A stretch of 64,000 nucleotides of DNA from Bacillus timonensis (lineage in GTDB: Bacteria > Bacillota > Bacilli > Bacillales > Bacillaceae_L), in NCBI GenBank assembly GCA_020171895.1, contig JAIVAN010000014.1, forward strand, positions 1 to 64,000, written 5' to 3'. The position numbers and the translations under genes are program-made. Below are positions 1-9,897 of the stretch, in pieces (position 1 is the first letter of the stretch; every line of letters starts with the position of its first letter). Below the pieces are notes generated by a model. That model ran no database searches. It was not told the DNA's origin and saw only the letters and a list, made by a program, of their open reading frames with translations.

Positions 1-73
<73 letters not shown>

Positions 74-136
74 CAATATTTACCCTTTCATTGAATGTTC
101 TTAGGTTATCTAGTTTTGAAGGAACAACCTTCATCG

Positions 137-252
<116 letters not shown>

Positions 253-257
253 AACTG

Positions 258-291
258 AAAAAAGACTAGCTGAAATGGCTAGTCTTTTTTG
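258..291 (+). terminator. Rho-independent terminator of the rRNA operon
   Basis: The stem AAAAGACTAGC (about 260-270) pairs with GCTAGTCTTTT (from 278), with a 7-nt loop and a trailing T-run. It lies 6 nt after the 5S gene. A near copy of the same hairpin follows the broken 5S copy at 648-684. Confidence 0.93.
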
Positions 292-302
292 TGTTTTCTT
301 TT

Positions 303-597
303 AAAATGAACCGAAAGGTTCATTACAACCATTATTGTATGCATGCAATAATGGTAAAGATATTGAAACTGTATAGGGAGGGTTTCGAGAAGCGAAGAGT
401 TCGAGGAAGCGAAGGAACGAGTCCCGGAGGGCACATTCAGCGGTGCCTGAGGACACGAGTGACTGAAGCTGACGAAGAAATCTGAAGCTTATCGGAAGCC
501 GACCCCGGACACGGAAGTTAAATAATAATGAACTTCTACTAAAAACCGTCACGTCCTGTGACGAACGTAGAAGTCAGCACATCCTGTGCAAGTCCGT
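303..597. repeat. Structured repeat-like segment between the intact and the broken 5S copies
   Basis: This segment has no convincing gene but contains several perfect hairpins. ATGAACC-GAAA-GGTTCAT lies at 306-323 with a GNRA-type loop. A 10-bp stem lies at 328-337/346-355. The stem ACTTCTAC/GTAGAAGT at 532-539/567-574 encloses CGTCAC/GTGACG at 547-552/558-563. GCACA/TGTGC lies at 577-581/585-589. A near-direct repeat with core CGAG(G)AAGCGAAG lies at 384-397 and 400-414. The G+C content of 380-510 is visibly higher than the flanks. It resembles the short palindromic repeats scattered in Bacillaceae genomes, but I cannot name a family. Confidence 0.6.
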
Positions 598-642
598 TGG
601 TAGTTGGGGGATTCCCCCTGTGAGAGTAGGACGTTGCCAAGC
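598..642 (+). pseudogene. 5S rRNA fragment (3' part only)
   Basis: These 45 nt are identical to the last 45 nt of the intact 5S gene (208-252), from TGGTAGTTGGGG to TTGCCAAGC, but the 5' half of the gene is missing. A 13-nt match to another 5S stretch (ACACGGAAGTTAA, 509-521) lies 76 nt upstream and may be a remnant. The fragment cannot form a complete 5S RNA. It looks like a tandem second 5S gene broken by the preceding structured segment, or a duplication of the operon end. Confidence 0.85.
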
Positions 643-646
643 AATT

Positions 647-684
647 TAAAAAGACTAGCTGGAATAGGCTAGTCTTTTTTTTGT
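647..684 (+). terminator. Duplicate rRNA-operon terminator
   Basis: AAAAGACTAGC (649-659) pairs with GCTAGTCTTTT (from 668), followed by a long T-run. It has the same stem as the hairpin at 258-291 with a slightly different loop. This shows that the duplication included the terminator as well as the 5S 3' part. Confidence 0.9.
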
Positions 685-690
685 TCTTTT

Positions 691-1611
691 AATGTATGGT
701 ATGGCAAGATGCAAGATGGGCTGCCAAACCTTGAGATACATTTATAGTAATGAATTTAAAAATAAATACAAAAGAGTGACTTTTGCCTCGAAATTTTTTC
801 AAAACGTGCATGCATAGGTGCAAAAAACAATCTTAAACAAAAACAACTTGAAAACGGCCAGTGATTTTCAACGATTTTTACAGCTTTTAATAGAGAATCA
901 CGTTTTCAGCTCTTTTTCGTGTAAGGGTTTTTGAGGTAGAAATACTTTTCAATCACTTTTTAAAAAATATCGATCACTTAAAAAATTTTTTCATACGAAT
1001 TTTACTTTTTTTCTATCACATAAAAAATTTTTTCGATCATTTGTCATTTTTAGTATTTTTATTTCGATCAATTATTCTATTTTTGCTGTAAATATCTAAT
1101 CTATTCATACATAATATACATATTTCAAACAATTTACCCCTATTTCTCACTACCACATTACTCCAAAGAACAATGAACCAACTCAATCCTAATACTAATA
1201 ACAAACTTTCACTGATTCACTCTTCAATAACAAGCAGTAAAAAGACATGACCTCTATTGCCTTCCCTACAAGCTCAGACTCTACCTAAATTCAAGAAATA
1301 GATTTAAGTTCCTTTCCAAAAGCAGACACCATGAACACATGTAACAAGGTTATTGCTCACCTTAATTGGACACAGGTTAATTTAACGACTACACTGTCCC
1401 AAACAACACGATAGGTTCTTCATAAAATTTTACGCCTAAGTAGAAATGTTGCTATATTACACCACAAACTAAAAAATCCTTCCCATTTTCAATAGTTGCC
1501 TGAAATTCATATCTAGTTGTTCTGAAACGTATATATATGTAAGTCTCCATATTAGTGAAATATTATATTGAAACAGAATCAATAGCACATTAGAAATAGG
1601 GGGAATTAATT
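691..1611. other. AT-rich intergenic region without a recognisable gene
   Basis: About 920 nt with no supported coding region on either strand and no tRNA-like structure that I could recognise. Homopolymer-rich sequence at 950-1080 contains an imperfect direct repeat, ATCAC(T/A)TAAAAAATTTTTTC, at 973-992 and 1015-1034. A TATA-rich palindrome near 1530-1545 may belong to the promoter region of the following gene. I see nothing else in it. Confidence 0.6.
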
Positions 1612-2307
1612 ATGAAGCAATTTCTTTATATAAATAGTGACTTCCTAATTATGATGGTGAGAATTTTCTTAGCGGCATTATTAAGTGGGTTAGTAGGATT
1701 AGAAAGAGAAATCAAAAAGCATCCAGCTGGCTTTCGAACACATCTATTAGTAGGAGTGGGCTCATGTTTAATGATTCTACTATCACTATATGGTTTTCAG
1801 CCATATATAAATGAACATGAAAATATACGTTTTGATCCAGCAAGGATTCCATCGTATGTAATAAGTGGAATAGGTTTTTTAGGTGCAGGGACAATTCTTG
1901 TTAAAGGTGCTACAGTAAGAGGATTAACTACAGCAGCTTCAATTTGGGTTGTTGCGGGCTTAGGGTTAGTTGTTGGGGCGGGCATGTATGAATTAGCTGT
2001 ATTGACGACACTAGTTGTGTTATTAAGTCTAATCTTTCTAAATAAATTAGAAGCAACTCTCCTCAGAAATTCAAAGAAACATTTTTTTAATATCATTGTT
2101 CATAAACATCCTGACCAGCTTTCAGCTATTATTCATGCATTTGAGGAATGTGAGGGCAGAATAATAAATATAAATGTCAGATATTCAAAAGGGAAGAAAA
2201 ATGGAGTTTTACAATACATAATTGAAGCAGACATTGAAAAGCAAGAGAATAAAATAAAAATATATGAATTACTTTCGAACATTGAAATGGTTCAAAAAAT
2301 CTCTTAA
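1612..2307 (+). CDS. MgtC/SapB-family membrane protein
   Basis: This 231-aa protein starts at an ATG 8 nt after AGGGGG. The N-terminal ~140 residues form several hydrophobic helices with hallmark MgtC/SapB motifs: the early SGLVGLEREIKKHPAGFRTH stretch (about residues 24-43), then SGIGFLGAG and TAASIWVVAGLGL. Residues ~150-231 form a soluble ACT-like tail. Family members are linked to magnesium homeostasis and acid or intracellular survival, but transport has rarely been shown directly and the substrate here is unknown. It stands alone between the rRNA operon and ctsR, with no counterpart at this place in B. subtilis, so it is probably a lineage-specific insertion. Confidence 0.88.
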   Translation: MKQFLYINSDFLIMMVRIFLAALLSGLVGLEREIKKHPAGFRTHLLVGVGSCLMILLSLYGFQPYINEHENIRFDPARIPSYVISGIGFLGAGTILVKGATVRGLTTAASIWVVAGLGLVVGAGMYELAVLTTLVVLLSLIFLNKLEATLLRNSKKHFFNIIVHKHPDQLSAIIHAFEECEGRIININVRYSKGKKNGVLQYIIEADIEKQENKIKIYELLSNIEMVQKIS

Positions 2308-2361
2308 TAATCGTTTTGATTTATAGAAAGATGGCAAGGATATTGTTGTGGAGCACATTAG

Positions 2362-2390
2362 TTGAAATTTTTTGCTGCACAATTTATATT
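2362..2390 (+). promoter_or_regulatory. SigA-type promoter of the ctsR operon
   Basis: TTGAAA (2362-2367) and TATATT (2385-2390) are separated by 17 nt. The CtsR operator begins 8 nt further downstream, as expected for repression at the transcription start. Read by eye; no start-site data. Confidence 0.65.
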
Positions 2391-2398
2391 ATATATAT

Positions 2399-2415
2399 AG
2401 TCAAATATAGTCAAA
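2399..2415 (+). promoter_or_regulatory. CtsR operator
   Basis: Two heptads AGTCAAA (2399-2405 and 2409-2415) are separated by TAT. This matches the known CtsR box (A/GGTCAAA-NAN-A/GGTCAAA). A further GTCAA follows at 2416-2420. Position just after the -10 element and 20 nt before ctsR implies autoregulation of the operon and release on heat or protein stress. Confidence 0.93.
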
Positions 2416-2436
2416 GTCAAGAGGTGGTGGAGGCAA

Positions 2437-2898
2437 TTGAGAAATATATCAGATATCATCGAGCAATATTTAAAACAGGTGCTGACGATGAGTGACCGAA
2501 ATATTGTAGAAATCAAAAGAAGTGAAATCGCTGATAAATTTGAATGTGTCCCATCTCAGATCAATTATGTCATTAATACTCGTTTTACGATTGAAAGGGG
2601 CTATCATGTTGAAAGTAAGCGTGGTGGTGGTGGCTATATTCGAATTATGAAAGTAAAGTCTAATGATAGTGCTCATTTAATTGAGCAATTATTGCTTTTA
2701 ATTGAAAGGCGAATTTCTCAAAGTAGTGCTGAAGATGTCATCTACAGATTAGTTGAGGAAGAGGTTGTTTCAAAAAGAGAAGCAAAAATTATGATGAGCG
2801 TAATTGACCGATCTGTTCTATTTATTGAATTACCAATGAGGGATGAACTGCGGGCGAGGATGCTAAAAGCTATGTTAATGTCTTTAATGTATAAATAA
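2437..2898 (+). CDS. ctsR: Transcriptional repressor CtsR of class III heat-shock genes
   Basis: This 153-aa protein has the usual family length. The TTG start at 2437 is chosen for the GAGGTGGTGGAGG site just upstream and the typical N-terminus (MRNISDIIEQYLKQ). The N-terminal winged-helix half includes the glycine-rich wing RGGGGYIRI (about residues 62-70), which recognises the tandem heptads. The C-terminal half is the dimerisation and McsB-target region. CtsR represses its own operon and other clp genes; the operator is visible at 2399-2415. First gene of ctsR-mcsA-mcsB-clpC. Confidence 0.97.
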   Translation: MRNISDIIEQYLKQVLTMSDRNIVEIKRSEIADKFECVPSQINYVINTRFTIERGYHVESKRGGGGYIRIMKVKSNDSAHLIEQLLLLIERRISQSSAEDVIYRLVEEEVVSKREAKIMMSVIDRSVLFIELPMRDELRARMLKAMLMSLMYK

Positions 2899-2938
2899 TA
2901 TAAAGTACCTCAAATTTTCTAACTAAGAGGTGATGAAG

Positions 2939-3487
2939 ATGATATGTTCGGAATGTAAAGAGAGACCAGCGACATTGCATTTTACGAAGATTCTGAATGG
3001 AGAAAAGACAGAAATTCATATTTGTGAACATTGTGCACAAGAAAAGGGTGAAATGTTTATGTTTCCCTCAAGTGCAGGTTTTTCATTAAGTAATTTACTT
3101 GCAGGCTTACTAAATGTAGAACCAATGAAGGGAAAATCAACTGAGAATCCTTTTTCAAACAAGGAAGTTGTCCAATGTGAGCGATGTAAAATGACTTTTC
3201 AACAATTTGCCAAAGTAGGTAGATTTGGTTGTTCTAACTGTTATAAAACATTTTCAAACCAGTTAAATCCTGTATTGAAAAGGCTGCATAGTGGAAACAC
3301 AACACATAGTGGTAAAATTCCTAAACGCATCGGTGGAAATATTCACTTAAGAAAGCAAATCAAACTTTTAAAACAAAACTTGAAAGAGTTAATTTCGGAA
3401 GAGGAGTTTGAGAAAGCTGCTAAAATAAGAGATCAAATTCGATCAATTGAAAAGAATCTAAGTGAACTAGGAGAGGGGGAGGCTTAG
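2939..3487 (+). CDS. mcsA: McsA, zinc-binding activator of the arginine kinase McsB
   Basis: The protein is 182 aa from the ATG at 2939, placed after AAGAGGTGAT and giving the family N-terminus MICSEC. In-frame GTG 2930 and ATG 2933 lie inside the ribosome binding site and are less likely. Four CXXC pairs are visible: CSEC and CEHC in the first 40 residues, CERC and CSNC near residues 77-105. A C-terminal UVR motif (about 140-175) is rich in charged residues (EEEFEKAAKIRDQI). McsA stimulates McsB kinase activity and helps inactivate CtsR during stress. It lies 4 nt from mcsB. Confidence 0.95.
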   Translation: MICSECKERPATLHFTKILNGEKTEIHICEHCAQEKGEMFMFPSSAGFSLSNLLAGLLNVEPMKGKSTENPFSNKEVVQCERCKMTFQQFAKVGRFGCSNCYKTFSNQLNPVLKRLHSGNTTHSGKIPKRIGGNIHLRKQIKLLKQNLKELISEEEFEKAAKIRDQIRSIEKNLSELGEGEA

Positions 3488-3490
3488 TGT

Positions 3491-4573
3491 ATGTCGCTAG
3501 AGCGTTTCATAAGTAAAGCGATTAGTTCTTGGATGAATCAAGAAGGACCTAACTCAGATATTGTGTTAAGTTCAAGAATACGTTTAGCTAGAAATATAGA
3601 GAACTCTCTATTTCCTACTGTGGCAAGCAATGAGGATTCACAGAATATAATACAATTGATACAAGATAGATTTTCAAGTAAGAAAATATCTGATATTGGG
3701 AAATTAGAGTTACTAAAAATGAACGAATTACAACCAATTGAAAAAAGGGTGTTAGTTGAGAAGCATTTAATTAGCCCTCATTTAGCTGAGGATTCAACGC
3801 TAGGTGCTTGTTTGTTATCAGAAAATGAAGAAGTAAGTATTATGATAAATGAAGAAGATCATATTCGAATTCAGTGCTTGTTTCCTGGATTCCAATTAAC
3901 GAATGCTTTAACAGTTGCCAATGAGATTGATGATTGGATTGAGCAAGAAGTAGATTATGCCTTTGATGAAAAGCGGGGGTACTTAACGAGCTGTCCAACA
4001 AATGTAGGTACAGGTCTTCGTGCATCTGTCATGATGCATTTGCCTGCATTAGTTCTTACTCAAAGGATGAATCGAATAATTCCTGCTATTAATCAATTAG
4101 GTTTAGTAGTACGAGGGATATATGGTGAAGGTAGTGAAGCACTAGGTAACATTTTTCAAATTTCCAATCAAATTACTTTAGGTAAAACTGAACATGATAT
4201 CGTCGAAGATTTAAATAGCGTTGTAGAACAGCTGATTTCGCAAGAACGTTCCGCAAGAGACGCATTAGTAAAGACTTCAAACATACAATTAGAAGATAGG
4301 GTATTTAGGTCTTACGGCGTTCTTTCAAATAGTCGTATTATTGAATCTAAGGAAGCTGCCCAATGTTTATCTGACGTTCGTTTAGGAATAGACTTAGGCT
4401 ATATCAAAAATGTTTCTAAAAATATACTCAATGAATTAATGATTTTAACGCAACCTGGTTTCTTACAGGTTTATGCCGGTGGAGCATTACGTCCCAACGA
4501 AAGAGATATCAGGAGAGCCACCCTCATAAGAGAAAGATTGAAATTAGAACTTACTAATGATTATGGAGGTTGA
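3491..4573 (+). CDS. mcsB: Protein-arginine kinase McsB
   Basis: This 360-aa protein belongs to the phosphagen kinase fold family. Visible signatures are [12 protein letters not shown] (about 26-37), the [20 protein letters not shown] active-site region (about 167-186) and [20 protein letters not shown]. McsB phosphorylates arginines of CtsR and of misfolded proteins, marking them for ClpCP. The start ATG 3491 follows GAGAGGGGGAGG. The 3' end carries the GGAGG that serves clpC, so the two genes are tightly coupled. Confidence 0.97.
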   Translation: MSLERFISKAISSWMNQEGPNSDIVLSSRIRLARNIENSLFPTVASNEDSQNIIQLIQDRFSSKKISDIGKLELLKMNELQPIEKRVLVEKHLISPHLAEDSTLGACLLSENEEVSIMINEEDHIRIQCLFPGFQLTNALTVANEIDDWIEQEVDYAFDEKRGYLTSCPTNVGTGLRASVMMHLPALVLTQRMNRIIPAINQLGLVVRGIYGEGSEALGNIFQISNQITLGKTEHDIVEDLNSVVEQLISQERSARDALVKTSNIQLEDRVFRSYGVLSNSRIIESKEAAQCLSDVRLGIDLGYIKNVSKNILNELMILTQPGFLQVYAGGALRPNERDIRRATLIRERLKLELTNDYGG

Positions 4574-4578
4574 TGGAT

Positions 4579-7014
4579 ATGATGTTTGGAAGATTTACAG
4601 AGCGTGCACAAAAAGTACTGGCGTTAGCTCAAGAAGAAGCTGTCCGACTAGGTCACAATAATATAGGAACAGAACATATTTTACTTGGCTTAATTCGGGA
4701 AGGCGAGGGAATTGCAGCAAAGGGATTAGTCGCTTTAGGCCTAGGCCCGGAGAAAATCCAGAAGGAAGTTGAAGCGCTTATCGGGCGTGGGCACGATGCC
4801 ACTCAAACGATTCATTATACACCTCGAGCGAAAAAAGTCATTGAACTGTCTATGGATGAGGCACGTAAGTTAGGCCATTCCTATGTAGGAACAGAGCATA
4901 TTCTTTTAGGCCTTATTCGTGAAGGTGAAGGTGTTGCGGCTCGTGTATTAAATAACTTGGGAGTTAGTTTAAATAAGGCACGCCAACAAGTATTGCAATT
5001 ACTTGGAAGTAATGAATCTTCATCCGGTCATCAAGGCGGAGGATCTGTTAATGCGAATACTCCAACTTTAGATAGCTTAGCTCGCGATTTAACAGCAATA
5101 GCGCGAGAGGGAAGCCTAGACCCTGTTATCGGGAGAAGTAAGGAAATACAACGTGTAATAGAAGTGCTAAGCCGTCGCACAAAAAATAACCCAGTACTAA
5201 TTGGAGAACCAGGTGTGGGTAAAACAGCAATAGCTGAGGGGCTAGCACAACAAATCGTGAATAATGAAGTGCCTGAAACTCTACGTGATAAAAGAGTTAT
5301 GACACTTGATATGGGAACGGTTGTAGCGGGAACTAAATACCGTGGTGAATTTGAGGATCGGTTAAAAAAGGTAATGGATGAAATTCGCCAAGCGGGCAAT
5401 ATCATATTGTTTATTGATGAGTTGCACACTCTTATTGGAGCAGGAGGTGCAGAAGGAGCTATTGATGCGTCAAATATCTTAAAACCTTCTTTAGCACGAG
5501 GCGAGCTTCAATGTATAGGTGCTACAACCCTAGATGAATACAGAAAATATATTGAGAAAGATGCTGCTCTAGAACGAAGATTCCAGCCTATTCAAGTGGA
5601 TGAACCCAATTTAGATGAGTCTATTCAAATTCTTCAAGGGCTACGTGATCGTTATGAAGCGCATCACCGAGTATCAATTACTGACGATGCGATCATTCAA
5701 GCTGTAAAATTATCAGATCGATATATTTCAGATCGCTTTCTTCCAGATAAGGCCATCGATTTAATTGATGAAGCTGGTTCTAAAGTGAGGTTAAGATCGT
5801 ACACGGCTCCTCCCAATTTAAAACAATTAGAACAAAAATTAGAGGAAGTAAGAAAAGAAAAGGATGCAGCGGTTCAAAGTCAAGAGTTTGAAAAAGCTGC
5901 ATCACTAAGAGATACGGAACAGCGATTAAGAGAACAGCTGGAAGATACGAAAAAGAGCTGGAAAGAAAAACAAGGCCAAGAGAATTCAGAGGTAACGGTT
6001 GAAGACATTGCAATGGTTGTTTCTAGTTGGACTGGAATTCCTGTTTCTAAATTAGCACAAACAGAAACTGATAAGCTGCTTAACATGGAAGATATCATTC
6101 ATTCTAGAGTAATTGGTCAAGAAGAAGCTGTTAAGGCAGTCTCAAAAGCTGTTCGAAGAGCGCGTGCTGGATTAAAAGATCCTAAGCGTCCTATTGGATC
6201 TTTTATTTTCCTGGGTCCAACGGGTGTTGGTAAGACTGAGCTTGCTAGAGCTTTAGCGGAGTCAATATTTGGAGACGAAGATGCGATGATCCGTGTCGAC
6301 ATGTCTGAATATATGGAAAAACATTCAACTTCACGTTTAGTAGGCTCTCCTCCAGGGTATGTAGGGTATGATGAAGGTGGTCAGTTAACTGAGAAAGTCC
6401 GAAGAAAGCCGTATTCTGTTATCCTTTTAGATGAAATTGAAAAAGCACACCCTGATGTATTTAACATTTTGCTTCAAGTTCTAGAGGATGGACGATTAAC
6501 TGATTCGAAAGGTCGAACTGTTGATTTCCGAAATACAATTGTCATTATGACATCTAATGTTGGGGCAGATACGTTAAAACGAAATAAGTACGTAGGGTTT
6601 AATGTTCAAGACGAAGGCCAAGATTACAAAGATATGAAGGGAAAAGTTATGGAAGAGCTTAAAAAAGCTTTCCGTCCAGAGTTCCTTAATCGTATTGATG
6701 AAATCATCGTCTTCCATTCACTAGAGAAAAAACATTTAAAAGAAATTGTTACGTTAATGGTTGATCAATTAACATCCCGATTAAAAGAGCAAGAAATTGA
6801 TTTAACCTTATCTGAAGCCGCAAAAGAAAAAATAGCAGATGAAGGTTATGATCCTGAATATGGCGCACGTCCACTTCGTAGGGCAATTCAGAAAGAGATA
6901 GAAGATAGACTGTCTGAAGAATTACTAAAAGGAACTATTCAAACGGGTCAGTCAATTGTCATGGATTTTGAAAATGGAGAGTTCGTCGTTCGTTCAGCAG
7001 AAAAGGTAAAATAA
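4579..7014 (+). CDS. clpC: AAA+ unfoldase ClpC
   Basis: The protein is 811 aa from ATG 4579, 9 nt after GGAGG and giving the usual [11 protein letters not shown] start; the upstream TTG 4570 and ATG 4573 are poorer. Order: two Clp N repeats (to ~145), AAA-1 with Walker A GEPGVGKT (~205) and Walker B LFIDE, a coiled middle domain with a UVR-like motif (~410-470), and AAA-2 with Walker A GPTGVGKT (~540) and [12 protein letters not shown]. It feeds arginine-phosphorylated or adaptor-bound substrates to ClpP. Last gene of the CtsR operon, followed by a terminator. Confidence 0.98.
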   Translation: MMFGRFTERAQKVLALAQEEAVRLGHNNIGTEHILLGLIREGEGIAAKGLVALGLGPEKIQKEVEALIGRGHDATQTIHYTPRAKKVIELSMDEARKLGHSYVGTEHILLGLIREGEGVAARVLNNLGVSLNKARQQVLQLLGSNESSSGHQGGGSVNANTPTLDSLARDLTAIAREGSLDPVIGRSKEIQRVIEVLSRRTKNNPVLIGEPGVGKTAIAEGLAQQIVNNEVPETLRDKRVMTLDMGTVVAGTKYRGEFEDRLKKVMDEIRQAGNIILFIDELHTLIGAGGAEGAIDASNILKPSLARGELQCIGATTLDEYRKYIEKDAALERRFQPIQVDEPNLDESIQILQGLRDRYEAHHRVSITDDAIIQAVKLSDRYISDRFLPDKAIDLIDEAGSKVRLRSYTAPPNLKQLEQKLEEVRKEKDAAVQSQEFEKAASLRDTEQRLREQLEDTKKSWKEKQGQENSEVTVEDIAMVVSSWTGIPVSKLAQTETDKLLNMEDIIHSRVIGQEEAVKAVSKAVRRARAGLKDPKRPIGSFIFLGPTGVGKTELARALAESIFGDEDAMIRVDMSEYMEKHSTSRLVGSPPGYVGYDEGGQLTEKVRRKPYSVILLDEIEKAHPDVFNILLQVLEDGRLTDSKGRTVDFRNTIVIMTSNVGADTLKRNKYVGFNVQDEGQDYKDMKGKVMEELKKAFRPEFLNRIDEIIVFHSLEKKHLKEIVTLMVDQLTSRLKEQEIDLTLSEAAKEKIADEGYDPEYGARPLRRAIQKEIEDRLSEELLKGTIQTGQSIVMDFENGEFVVRSAEKVK

Positions 7015-7022
7015 TGTTTGAC

Positions 7023-7070
7023 CAGAGGTATGCAAATCACATAGGGGATTCTTGTATACCTCTGTTTTTA
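7023..7070 (+). terminator. Terminator after clpC
   Basis: CAGAGGTATGCAA (7023-7035) pairs with TTGTATACCTCTG (7052-7064) with one wobble, followed by TTTTTA. It ends the ctsR operon before radA. Confidence 0.85.
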
Positions 7071-7286
7071 TATTAGGAATAATAGTTCTAACAGACTGTT
7101 TATTTATAAGGTTAATTTCTGGATGATCCAGGGAGTCCTTGCTACCTGGTGAATACGAGTAAAAAACAATCTTACAATTGTTATACGAGTAGATGAAAGA
7201 CTGTGGACACTTACTTAGTGGAAACATTGAATTTCTATCATAAAATTGTAAGACATAAGGTAATTTATAGAGAGAGGTATTTGTTC
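7071..7286. other. clpC-radA intergenic region with several dyads
   Basis: No gene seen. It holds a perfect palindrome, CTGGAT-G-ATCCAG (7119-7131), a 9-bp direct repeat ATACGAGTA (7153-7161 and 7183-7191), and a 10-bp inverted repeat TCTTACAATT/AATTGTAAGA (7170-7179 and 7244-7253). One or more may be promoter or operator elements for radA-disA. No textbook -35/-10 pair stood out. Confidence 0.4.
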
Positions 7287-8657
7287 ATGGCAAAAAGAAA
7301 AGTAAAGTTTACCTGTGGCGCTTGTGGGTACGAATCAGCAAAATGGATGGGCAAGTGTCCTGGTTGTAATTCTTGGAATACACTTGTGGAAGAAATTGAA
7401 CAAAAAACTGGTAGGAAGGGAGCGTTTGCTCATACTAGTCCTACTATTATTAGTAAGCCAACTTCCATAACGTCTATAGAAACGATAAACGAGCCGAGAA
7501 TTTTAACAGATACTGGTGAATTTAACAGAGTATTAGGTGGAGGGATTGTTCCTGGATCACTTGTTTTAATAGGTGGTGATCCTGGTATAGGTAAATCGAC
7601 CCTCTTATTACAAATATCGGCCCAACTAGCTTTCAAACAGAAAGTTTTATATATTTCGGGTGAGGAATCTATTAAGCAAACGAAATTAAGAGCAGACCGT
7701 TTAGGTGTTATGTCGGATCAGTTATTTGTTCATTCTGAAACCGACTTAGAACTCATTTCCCAAGCAATAACTGAAATGAATCCTACCTTTGTGGTTATCG
7801 ATTCTATTCAAACTATATACCACCCTGAAGTTACGTCAGCACCAGGAAGTGTATCACAAGTTCGTGAATGTACAGCAGAATTGATGAAAATTGCTAAAAC
7901 GAAAGGAATTGCAATATTCATTGTAGGACATGTTACTAAAGAAGGGGCAATTGCCGGTCCAAGGTTACTAGAACACATGGTTGATACGGTTTTATATTTT
8001 GAGGGTGAAAGACATCATACGTATCGAATCTTAAGGGCAGTAAAAAACCGTTTTGGTTCTACGAATGAAATGGGTATTTTCGAAATGAAGGAAGTGGGAC
8101 TTGAAGAGGTATTAAATCCTTCTGAAATCTTCTTAGAAGAGCGTTCAGCGGGTGTTGCAGGCTCTACAGTCGTAGCCTCTATGGAGGGAACAAGACCCGT
8201 TTTAGTAGAAATTCAAGCACTTATTTCCCCTACTAGCTTTGGTAACCCAAGGAGAATGGCAACAGGCATTGATCAAAATCGTGTGTCTCTTCTAATGGCA
8301 GTGTTGGAGAAGCGAGTTGGATTGTTGTTACAAAATCAAGACGCTTATCTTAAAGTAGCGGGTGGTGTTAAGTTAGATGAACCTGCGATAGATTTAGCAG
8401 TAGCGGTAAGTATCGCATCTAGTTTTAAAGACAAGGCTTCCAATCAAACGGATGTATGTATCGGTGAAGTAGGTCTAACCGGAGAAGTTCGTCGTGTATC
8501 AAGAATAGAGCAGCGTGTACATGAAGCGGCGAAATTAGGATTTAAAAGGGTTATTATTCCTGAAAGAAATATTGGTGGTTGGACTGTTCCTCAAGGGGTA
8601 GAAGTGATTGGAGTTGCGCATGTGAGTCAAGCGCTTCAATATACGTTAGGGGGATAA
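7287..8657 (+). CDS. radA: DNA repair protein RadA (Sms)
   Basis: The protein is 456 aa from ATG 7287, after AGAGAGG and giving the typical [10 protein letters not shown] start; an 84-nt longer reading frame lacks a sensible N-terminus. Order: C4 zinc finger (CGAC...CPGC, ~9-30), RecA-like ATPase with Walker [11 protein letters not shown] (~95), the RadA-specific [11 protein letters not shown] motif (~250) and a Lon-protease-like C-terminal domain. It promotes branch migration and processing of recombination intermediates. Next to disA, as in other Bacilli, linking DNA damage to c-di-AMP checkpoint signalling. Confidence 0.97.
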   Translation: MAKRKVKFTCGACGYESAKWMGKCPGCNSWNTLVEEIEQKTGRKGAFAHTSPTIISKPTSITSIETINEPRILTDTGEFNRVLGGGIVPGSLVLIGGDPGIGKSTLLLQISAQLAFKQKVLYISGEESIKQTKLRADRLGVMSDQLFVHSETDLELISQAITEMNPTFVVIDSIQTIYHPEVTSAPGSVSQVRECTAELMKIAKTKGIAIFIVGHVTKEGAIAGPRLLEHMVDTVLYFEGERHHTYRILRAVKNRFGSTNEMGIFEMKEVGLEEVLNPSEIFLEERSAGVAGSTVVASMEGTRPVLVEIQALISPTSFGNPRRMATGIDQNRVSLLMAVLEKRVGLLLQNQDAYLKVAGGVKLDEPAIDLAVAVSIASSFKDKASNQTDVCIGEVGLTGEVRRVSRIEQRVHEAAKLGFKRVIIPERNIGGWTVPQGVEVIGVAHVSQALQYTLGG

Positions 8658-8660
8658 TGC

Positions 8661-9734
8661 ATGAGTGAAAAACAACATAACGAAATTAGTCTCTCCCAAA
8701 TTTTAAAATTCGTGGCACCTGGTACGCCAATTCGAGAAGGTATTGATAATGTATTGCGTGCAAAAACGGGTGGGCTAATCGTCCTTGGTTATAATGAAGA
8801 GTTAAAAAAGATTGTGGATGGTGGATTCCAAATAAATAGTCTATTTACACCTGCATTTCTTTATGAGCTTGCGAAAATGGATGGAGCAATTATCTTAAAT
8901 GACATTGGAAGTAAGATTTTAATTGCAAACGCCCAATTAGCTCCGAACCCGACTACACTTTCTTCGGAAACGGGTATGAGACATCGAACAGCTGAAAGAG
9001 TTGCTAGGCAAACAGGTAGTCTAGTTATTGCCATATCACAAAGAAGGAACGTTATCACATTATACCAAGGTGAGTTTCGTTATGTGTTAAAGGACATAGG
9101 CGTCATTTTAACAAAAGCAAATCAAGCGATTCAAACTTTAGAAAAGTATAAATCCGTCCTTGATCAGTCAATTACGAATCTAGGAGCGTTAGAATTTGAA
9201 GAATTAGTTACATTTTCTGAAGTGCTACAAGTCATACATCGCATTGAAATGGTGCTAAGGATTAAGAGCGAAATATTATGCTATATCAATGAATTAGGAA
9301 CCGAAGGGCGCTTATTGCGTTTGCAGATGACAGAGCTATTAGTCAATATAGAGGATGAGGCAGCTCTGATTATTAAGGATTATTTAAAAGATAAAAATAA
9401 AGATCCTTATGAAATATTGGAACAACTTCAGTCTCTTTCTAACACGGAGTTACTAGATGATACTGTCATTTTGAAGGTGTTAGGATACTCGTCATTAACG
9501 GATACAGACTTATCGGTAATTCCTAGAGGGTATCGTCTCCTTAATAAAATACCTAGGTTACCAATCCTAATTATTGAAAATCTTGTGATGACATTTACGA
9601 ATTTCAAACATCTGTTAGCTGCATCTGTAGAAGAATTAGATGATGTAGAGGGGATAGGAGAAGTGCGAGCTAGGAAGATAAAAGAAGGATTACTACGTAT
9701 TAGAGAACAGTTATTAATTGATAGACAAATCTGA
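8661..9734 (+). CDS. disA: Diadenylate cyclase DisA (DNA integrity scanning protein)
   Basis: This 357-aa protein makes cyclic di-AMP from two ATP. The N-terminal DAC domain has the DGA motif at residues 74-76 and the RHR motif at 107-109, both intact, so activity is expected. A helical linker follows, then a C-terminal helix-hairpin-helix DNA-binding domain ([16 protein letters not shown], ~330-345) that senses branched DNA; binding shuts off synthesis. It begins 3 nt after radA, so the two are co-transcribed. Confidence 0.97.
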   Translation: MSEKQHNEISLSQILKFVAPGTPIREGIDNVLRAKTGGLIVLGYNEELKKIVDGGFQINSLFTPAFLYELAKMDGAIILNDIGSKILIANAQLAPNPTTLSSETGMRHRTAERVARQTGSLVIAISQRRNVITLYQGEFRYVLKDIGVILTKANQAIQTLEKYKSVLDQSITNLGALEFEELVTFSEVLQVIHRIEMVLRIKSEILCYINELGTEGRLLRLQMTELLVNIEDEAALIIKDYLKDKNKDPYEILEQLQSLSNTELLDDTVILKVLGYSSLTDTDLSVIPRGYRLLNKIPRLPILIIENLVMTFTNFKHLLAASVEELDDVEGIGEVRARKIKEGLLRIREQLLIDRQI

Positions 9735-9745
9735 GTGGTATAAAA

Positions 9746-9774
9746 TTGACATTATTTTACTATGGTGCTACGCT
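9746..9774 (+). promoter_or_regulatory. Promoter of yacL
   Basis: TTGACA (9746-9751) and TACGCT (9769-9774) are 17 nt apart, with an extended TG one base before the -10 (9766-9767). Good -35, weak -10 rescued by the TG. Confidence 0.6.
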
Positions 9775-9897
9775 GAAAATAATATTTTAGTATTATTTTA
9801 CACTAGCATGTCATTCTGTTTACATTTTAAAAAAACTATTTATTGTAGGTTTCAATTGTTATAAAGTGTTAATAATGATTATGGAGGAGGTGAAGGA

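Noticed and set aside
509-521. ACACGGAAGTTAA as proof of an interrupted 5S gene
   Set aside because: A 13-nt match alone could be chance or part of the element; kept only as a possibility.
291-552. Open frames on both strands of the 303-600 segment
   Set aside because: They only translate the palindromic repeat-like DNA; no initiation site and low-complexity products.
691-1611. Prophage, toxin-antitoxin or defence genes in the AT-rich gap
   Set aside because: No open frame of credible length or composition is present.
7203-7286. Longer N-terminus for radA
   Set aside because: It lacks a ribosome site and precedes the conserved [10 protein letters not shown] start.
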